A stretch of DNA of 10,612 bases from Candidatus Calidifonticultor daggyaiensis. GTDB lineage: Bacteria; Actinomycetota; Humimicrobiia; Humimicrobiales; Humimicrobiaceae. This document shows positions 6,512 through 10,612 of this stretch, one piece after another; position 1 is the stretch's first letter; every line of letters begins with the position of its first letter. The notes under the pieces were generated by a model. The model was not told the DNA's origin. It did no database searches and saw only the letters and a program-made list of their open reading frames with translations. The DNA lies in assembly GCA_015661035.1 (NCBI GenBank), contig JACVJA010000021.1:1-10612 (forward strand). The letters run 5' to 3'. The position numbers and the translations under genes are program-made.

Positions 6512-7909
6512 ATGGAAATAAAAAATGCAGACCTTTGTGTTATTGGTGGTGGTCCAGGGGGTTATGTTGCAGCAATTCGTGCGGCAAAACTTGGTTTAAG
6601 AACAATTGTTGTAGAGAAGGAATTTCTTGGCGGAACATGCCTTAATTGGGGCTGTATCCCAACAAAAGCACTATATCATGTTGCTGAAAAAATTGATGAA
6701 ATAAAAAAATCTAATATTTTTGGTATCTCAGTTCCAGGGTATAGTCTTGATTTTAAGAAAGTGATGGAAAGAAAAGACAAAGTAGTTATTGCTCAGAGAC
6801 AAGGACTTTCCTATCATTTTAAGAAAAATAATATAGATTTAGTTAATGGAAAAGGAAAGCTTTTAAGCCAAAATAGTGTAGGGGTTGAAGACGCTTCAGG
6901 TCAAGTAAAAACTCGTATAGATGCAAAAAATATAATTATTGCAACAGGATCTTTTGCAGGAAGTGTTCCGCCTTTTATATTAGATGGCAAAGATATACTT
7001 GATAATATTGGTATTTTAAGTTTAGAGCAAATACCAAAGTCTTTATTAATTGTAGGTGGAGGTGTTATAGGCTCAGAATTTGCAAATATTTTTAGTACTT
7101 TTGGCTCTGAAGTTACAATTATTGAAATTTTACCAAGAATTTTATCAACTGAAGATATAGAGGTATCAAAGGTAATTTTTAAATCTTTAGAAAAAAAAGG
7201 TGTAAAAATTTTTATTAATACTACAGTAAAAGAGATAAAAAAAGGTGTTGACGGGTTTATTTGCATAACTAATGATGGACAGCAAATTAGTGCAGAAAAA
7301 ATATTAATTTCTGTTGGTAGAAAGCCTTTAACTAATGATTTAGGGTTAAAAGAAGTTGGTATAGAAACTGATGCAAAAGGTTTTATAGTAGTTGATCAGT
7401 ACTTAAAAACAAATATTCAAAATATATATGCAGTTGGAGATGTTATTGGCAATTATCAATTAGCACATGTAGCATCATTTGAAGGAAAAATTGCTGCAGA
7501 AAATATTGCTGGACAAAATAAAAAGATAAATTATAAGGTAATACCTTGGGCAGTATTTACTTCTCCTGAAATTGGTACTGTTGGATTAAATGAAAAACAA
7601 GCTAAAGAAAAAGGCTATAATGTTTGTTTTGGATTATTTCCATTTAGTAATAGTGGGAAAGCTTATATCACAGGTGAAACTGAAGGTTTTATAAAGATAG
7701 TAACAGACAAAGATACTGGAGAGATTTTAGGCGCACAAATGGTTGGACCAAGGTGTTCAGATTTAGTTCACGAAGTTGCAGTGGCAATGCAGGGAGAGAT
7801 GATTATAGACAATTTAGCTGAGACTGTTCATTCACATCCAACATTATCTGAGGCTGTTATGGAAGCAGCCGAAGATTGCTTAGGTTTAGCTACCCATATT
7901 ACAAGATAA
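6512..7909 (+). CDS. lpdA: Dihydrolipoamide dehydrogenase (E3)
   Basis: E3 is the FAD flavoprotein that reoxidises dihydrolipoyl groups on E2 and reduces NAD+. The 465 residues are the standard length. They show the FAD dinucleotide fold GGGPGGYVAAIRAAKLG (12-28), the redox disulfide Cys43/Cys48 in GTCLNWGCIPTK, the NAD-binding GGGVIGSEF (182-190), the second FAD element AVGDV (307-311), and the C-terminal interface motif HSHPTLSE with catalytic His442 and Glu447. There is no N-terminal lipoyl domain. A G-rich ribosome site, GGGGGT (6501-6506), precedes the ATG by 5 bases. The gene is separated from E2 by the four-cysteine gene and the opposing lipB, so it probably has its own promoter. It could also serve a glycine cleavage system. 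Confidence 0.96.
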   Translation: MEIKNADLCVIGGGPGGYVAAIRAAKLGLRTIVVEKEFLGGTCLNWGCIPTKALYHVAEKIDEIKKSNIFGISVPGYSLDFKKVMERKDKVVIAQRQGLSYHFKKNNIDLVNGKGKLLSQNSVGVEDASGQVKTRIDAKNIIIATGSFAGSVPPFILDGKDILDNIGILSLEQIPKSLLIVGGGVIGSEFANIFSTFGSEVTIIEILPRILSTEDIEVSKVIFKSLEKKGVKIFINTTVKEIKKGVDGFICITNDGQQISAEKILISVGRKPLTNDLGLKEVGIETDAKGFIVVDQYLKTNIQNIYAVGDVIGNYQLAHVASFEGKIAAENIAGQNKKINYKVIPWAVFTSPEIGTVGLNEKQAKEKGYNVCFGLFPFSNSGKAYITGETEGFIKIVTDKDTGEILGAQMVGPRCSDLVHEVAVAMQGEMIIDNLAETVHSHPTLSEAVMEAAEDCLGLATHITR

Positions 7910-8018
7910 ATATATAATAAACTTATAATGTTTTATTTATAATTATTATTAATAATTTAAATATTAATAATATAGAGATTTTTAATAATCTAAGCCATTT
8001 TATTGTTAGGATTTTAAA

Positions 8019-8810
8019 TTGATAAAACTTGTAGTTACAGATGTAGATGGGACTCTGCTTGATGAAAATTCTCAATTGCCAGATTTAAATAAGGAAGCAG
8101 TTTATGAATGTTTAAGCAGGGGGATTAGAGTAATTTTAGCTACTGGTAAATCTATTTTTGCAATTAAATATTTAATAGAAACATTGCAATTAAAACTTCC
8201 GCAAATTACATTAAATGGAGCAGTAGTTGTTGACAGTAGCTATAATATTTTAAAAGCTGTAAGAATTGGTTCAAAATATTTTTATGATATTATAAAAACA
8301 ATTAAAGATAAAAATTATAAACCATTGGCAGCTTTAGCCAATGGGTTAATATATTATGATGAATATGACCCTAATTTCCGCGTATTTGAAGAAGTACATG
8401 AGCCATTATATAAGGTTGAAAAATTAGAAAAAAATGAGTACGCAAATGAGTGTGTATCTGTTAGTGTAGCAATTAAGGAAACTGATCCATTGGATTCATT
8501 TTTACGCAAGAAATATGAGCAAAAACTTCAAGTGGTACGATCAGGGGAATACTTTTTTGATATTTTAAGAAAAGAAGCTAATAAGGGAGATGCACTTTCT
8601 TATATATGTAATAAGTTGGATATTTCAAAAAAAGAAGTTGCTGTAATTGGTGATAGTCCAAATGATTTAAGCATGTTTAAGTTTGCTGGTTTGCGAATAG
8701 CGGTAAAAAATTCATTTCCAGAAGTTTTAAAAACAGCAGATTATATAACAGATGAAAATTATAAATGTGGTTTTGCAAAAGCTGTTTATCAATATATTTT
8801 AAAGACGTAG
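8019..8810 (+). CDS. Cof-type HAD-superfamily phosphatase
   Basis: This predicted cytosolic phosphatase, HAD subclass IIB (Cof type), has 263 residues, the normal size. Motif I is DVDGTLLDEN with nucleophile Asp8 and acid/base Asp10. Motif II is LATGKS (40-45, Thr42). Lys189 is the motif III lysine, and motif IV is GDSPND (211-216). An alpha/beta cap lies between about residues 80 and 185. Family members dephosphorylate sugar phosphates, pyridoxal phosphate or flavin precursors, and the substrate cannot be told here. The start is TTG at 8019, giving MIKLVVTDVDG, and TTAGGA at 8006-8011 with 7-base spacing supports it. It follows E3 by 109 AT-rich bases on the same strand and may share its transcript, but no functional link to the dehydrogenase is evident. 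Confidence 0.93.
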   Translation: MIKLVVTDVDGTLLDENSQLPDLNKEAVYECLSRGIRVILATGKSIFAIKYLIETLQLKLPQITLNGAVVVDSSYNILKAVRIGSKYFYDIIKTIKDKNYKPLAALANGLIYYDEYDPNFRVFEEVHEPLYKVEKLEKNEYANECVSVSVAIKETDPLDSFLRKKYEQKLQVVRSGEYFFDILRKEANKGDALSYICNKLDISKKEVAVIGDSPNDLSMFKFAGLRIAVKNSFPEVLKTADYITDENYKCGFAKAVYQYILKT

Positions 8811-8971
8811 TTTTTAATTGTGATACTTTTAAAAAAAAATTCTTTGCCATGGAGGCTCTAGTCCTTAAATAGAATGTGAGGATATAGAAAGTTTAATAGA
8901 GAAAGTTTAGAAAGTATTATTTTTTGATTACTATGATGAAACTAAGCTAAGTATTTGAATGCAAATGTATT
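8811..8971. other. Non-coding spacer between convergent transcription units
   Basis: Together with the micropeptide gene and its leader, this forms the 328-base gap between the phosphatase stop and the ATPase-fusion stop. It holds a run of nine A residues (8831-8839), a short patch richer in G and C (TTGCCATGGAGGCTCTAGTC, 8844-8863), and direct repeats at 8886-8916. No tRNA, known riboswitch or strong terminator hairpin is seen. It must contain the end of the phosphatase transcript. Confidence 0.5.
8886..8916. repeat. Direct repeats AGAAAGTTTA
   Basis: AGAAAGTTTA occurs at 8886-8895 and 8900-8909, and a third shortened copy AGAAAGTA follows at 8909-8916. The first two copies are 14 bases apart, the same period seen upstream of E1-alpha. 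No function is evident. Confidence 0.6.
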
Positions 8972-8985
8972 TTATTTATAAAATA
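8968..8985. repeat. Perfect AT inverted repeat at the micropeptide 3' end
   Basis: TATTTTAT (8968-8975) and ATAAAATA (8978-8985) pair perfectly around two bases. It is a possible weak 3'-end structure for the minus-strand unit. A DNA hairpin loop of two bases is too tight, so the effective stem would be shorter. Confidence 0.35.
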
Positions 8986-9055
8986 TAAGCTGAAATGCTA
9001 TTGCAAGAATTAATATTATTATACCTATTAAAATCCCTATTGTACTAAAATCCAT
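8972..9055 (-). CDS. Single-transmembrane micropeptide, 27 residues
   Basis: This short minus-strand frame starts at ATG (9055-9053) and stops at TAA (8974-8972). It encodes MDFSTIG, then a very hydrophobic helix of Ile, Leu, Ala and Gly (about residues 6-25), and ends in FYK. The shape is that of membrane micropeptides that bind cation-pumping P-type ATPases, such as KdpF or MgtS, but no specific homology is claimed. An AGGA lies 13 bases before the ATG, which is longer than ideal. It follows the ATPase-fusion gene by 83 bases on the same strand and could be cotranscribed. A perfect AT-only inverted repeat (8968-8985) overlaps its stop and might act in 3'-end formation. An alternative is a chance frame in AT-rich DNA, since ATA/ATT/TTA codons alone yield hydrophobic peptides. 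Confidence 0.45.
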   Translation of the reverse strand: MDFSTIGILIGIIILILAIAFQLIFYK

Positions 9056-9072
9056 ATTTTAAATTATTTCCT

Positions 9073-9093
9073 ATTAAATTTATTAAATTTATT
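9073..9093. repeat. 9-bp tandem repeat
   Basis: ATTAAATTT is repeated at 9073-9081 and 9082-9090, with a further ATT. It lies in the 83-base gap between the micropeptide and the ATPase-fusion stop. A palindrome TTTAGCTAAA (9095-9104) follows directly. This is probably slippage-derived low-complexity sequence. Confidence 0.6.
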
Positions 9094-9138
9094 TTTTAGC
9101 TAAATTTTTTGCTTTTTAAACTTATAGTTTATTTTAAA

Positions 9139-10612
9139 TTATTCATTATACGAAAATTTTTTAGTAAATAATACTTTAATAAATTGAACTGATATTAAAT
9201 AAGTAATAACAAGCATAAAAATTATTCCAATAAAAGAAATAGGGAGTTTTACGAATCCAAAGAATTTTCCAATAAATGAATAAACTATTAAATATGCTAA
9301 ACCTACGATACCAAAAGCGCTGAATAAAAGTGGCTTACTTGGCTTGCTTTGAATAAATGGGATTTTTGATGTTCTTATTATGAAAATGACTAAGGTTTGT
9401 GTTGTTATAGATTCTAAAAACCAAAAAGTATGGAAACTAGCAGGTGAAATTTTTAACAAAAGTCCAATTAAAAAAGTTACTAAATCAAAGATAGAACTAA
9501 TCGGGCCAAATATTAGCATAAATCTTTGAATCATTTTGATGTTCCATGGTTTTGGATTGTTAATGTATTCTTTATCAACACTATCAGTAGGAATTGCAAT
9601 TTGTGAAATATCATAAAGAAAATTGTTAAGTAAAATTTGTATTGGAAGCATAGGTAAAAATGGAAGAAATATACTAGCTATTGTTGGGCTAATCATATTA
9701 CCAAAATTTGAACTTGAGCCCATTCTAATGTATTTAATTATGTTGCCAAAAACCTTTCTTCCTTCGACTACACCCTCTTCAAGTGCAGTTAAGTTTTTCT
9801 CTAAAAGAATTATATCTGCAGTTTCTTTAGCAATATCAGTTGCATTATTAACAGAAATACCAACATCTGCAGCTTTTAATGCTGGTGCGTCATTAATTCC
9901 ATCACCTAAAAAGCCTACAACATTTCCTTTAGCTTGTAATGCTTTTATGATTCTTTCTTTTTGTGTTGGGGTGAGACGTGTAAAAAGAGTGCTATTCTCA
10001 GCAGCTTCTTGTAAGTCTATATCATTTAAAGTTTCAATTACTTCCCCGGATATGCTTCCTTTGACATCAAGCTCAACAAAGTCACAAATGTTTTTTGTTA
10101 CCAAAGCATTATCACCAGTTAAACCAGTTATGGGACGAACAGTGAAAAAGAGAGTTGTAATTTTTCCAACAAATGTATTTAAAACAATAGCTTTATCTAA
10201 AATGGCAAATATCTCTTTGTCTGATAGTTCTTTATCAGAACTATAAATTGTTTTAGCAATATCTATGATGTTTTTCTTGAATAAACTGACTAAACTATTT
10301 TTAACGAATTCCTTGAAATCTTGAATATTACTATCTATAACCTCTTCTATCTCTTTTAACACACTTTTTTGGTATGCCCTGAATGCTTCATTGCTTGTTA
10401 TATCTTTTATATCTATGCTCTTGTCAGATACTTCTGAATTTATTCTTTCAAATATATCAATAATGCTATCTATAGTTTTTACCCCCTTTTCTTTGAAAAA
10501 TAACATAATTTCTTTGTAAAATAAAAGTATGTTTTCTTTTAAATCATTATTATAAACATAACTTAAAACATTTTTATTATCTGTATAGTTAATAGTTTGC
10601 TTAGATATTTCA
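9139..10612 (-). CDS. Chimeric frame: 3' part of MgtA-type Mg2+ P-type ATPase fused to an unrecognised helical segment, N-terminus off the window
   Basis: From the LTGDN motif onward (residue 129 counted from the Met at 10506) the frame is the C-terminal part of an MgtA-type magnesium-importing ATPase. It shows LTGDNALVT (P domain), RLTPTQKERIIKALQ, the hinge GDGINDAPAL (201-210), ADIILLEKNL, then about six membrane helices including LPMLPIQ and NNFLYDISQIAIP. Everything normally upstream is missing: helices M1-M4, the actuator domain, the DKTGT phosphorylation site and the nucleotide domain. In its place is a soluble, Lys/Glu/Ile-rich helical stretch that I do not recognise. The frame has no stop from 10506 to the window edge, so the Met at 10506 is probably internal. 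It cannot pump without the phosphorylated Asp. It may be a gene remnant fused by deletion, or an assembly artefact. Confidence 0.8.
   Translation of the reverse strand, partial: EISKQTINYTDNKNVLSYVYNNDLKENILLFYKEIMLFFKEKGVKTIDSIIDIFERINSEVSDKSIDIKDITSNEAFRAYQKSVLKEIEEVIDSNIQDFKEFVKNSLVSLFKKNIIDIAKTIYSSDKELSDKEIFAILDKAIVLNTFVGKITTLFFTVRPITGLTGDNALVTKNICDFVELDVKGSISGEVIETLNDIDLQEAAENSTLFTRLTPTQKERIIKALQAKGNVVGFLGDGINDAPALKAADVGISVNNATDIAKETADIILLEKNLTALEEGVVEGRKVFGNIIKYIRMGSSSNFGNMISPTIASIFLPFLPMLPIQILLNNFLYDISQIAIPTDSVDKEYINNPKPWNIKMIQRFMLIFGPISSIFDLVTFLIGLLLKISPASFHTFWFLESITTQTLVIFIIRTSKIPFIQSKPSKPLLFSAFGIVGLAYLIVYSFIGKFFGFVKLPISFIGIIFMLVITYLISVQFIKVLFTKKFSYNE
10114..10130. repeat. 9-bp tandem duplication at the ATPase fusion junction
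   Basis: ACCAGTTAA (10114-10122) is followed directly by ACCAGTTA (10123-10130). On the coding strand this is a duplicated ACTGGT block reading ITGLTGD, exactly where MgtA homology begins. It is consistent with repair or replication slippage at a rearrangement breakpoint. Confidence 0.7.

Noticed and set aside
6901-7266. Minus-strand open frame inside the E3 gene
   Set aside because: It is a shadow of the well-supported E3 frame, with no family signature.
8972-9055. Naming the micropeptide kdpF or mgtS
   Set aside because: Only the general form agrees. There are no kdpABC genes and no specific residue match, so no symbol was given.
8811-9138. Mg2+-sensing M-box riboswitch or leader for the ATPase
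   Set aside because: This gap is downstream of the ATPase frame, not upstream, and shows none of the M-box helices. Any leader would lie beyond the right edge of the window.
9623-10246. 207-codon plus-strand open frame opposite the ATPase fusion
   Set aside because: It is long but antisense to the clear MgtA motifs (LTGDN, GDGINDAP). Its Ser/Ala/Pro-rich translation matches no family I recognise.

Overview
This is a low-GC bacterial window (roughly 30% G+C by eye, with spacers almost pure A+T). It uses the standard code and, for most genes, clear Shine-Dalgarno sites. The gene content (SorC-family regulator, Cof-type HAD phosphatase, clostridial-type coding style) suggests a low-GC Firmicutes-like anaerobe such as a clostridial or halanaerobial lineage. 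An uncultured AT-rich phylum is equally possible, so this assignment is an inference.

Layout. Positions 136-5523 (+) carry a SorC/DeoR-type regulator, then E1-alpha, E1-beta and E2 of a 2-oxoacid (pyruvate or acetoin) dehydrogenase complex, then a small four-cysteine protein. lipB (octanoyltransferase) follows on the minus strand at 5542-6291. The plus strand resumes with the E3 subunit, dihydrolipoamide dehydrogenase (6512-7909), and a Cof-type HAD phosphatase (8019-8810). The right end (8811-10612) is different in character. It holds a gene-poor repeat-bearing spacer, a 27-residue single-helix micropeptide on the minus strand, and a minus-strand frame that runs off the window. In that frame the 3' part of an MgtA-type Mg2+ P-type ATPase is fused in frame to an unrelated helical segment.

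How the genes work together. E1 (alpha and beta) decarboxylates the 2-oxoacid on thiamine diphosphate and transfers the acyl group to the lipoyl lysine of E2. E2 passes it to CoA, and E3 reoxidises the dihydrolipoyl group with NAD+. LipB supplies the octanoyl precursor of the lipoyl group, so a near-complete lipoate-dependent complex is encoded here; lipoyl synthase (LipA) is not in the window. The regulator probably ties expression to a phosphorylated sugar or related effector.

Points of most interest are the tandem peripheral-subunit-binding domains in E2, the perfect 14-bp tandem repeat before E1-alpha (candidate operator), the small zinc-ribbon-like protein beside the complex, the hydrophobic micropeptide next to the ATPase remnant, and the chimeric ATPase frame with a 9-bp duplication exactly at its junction.
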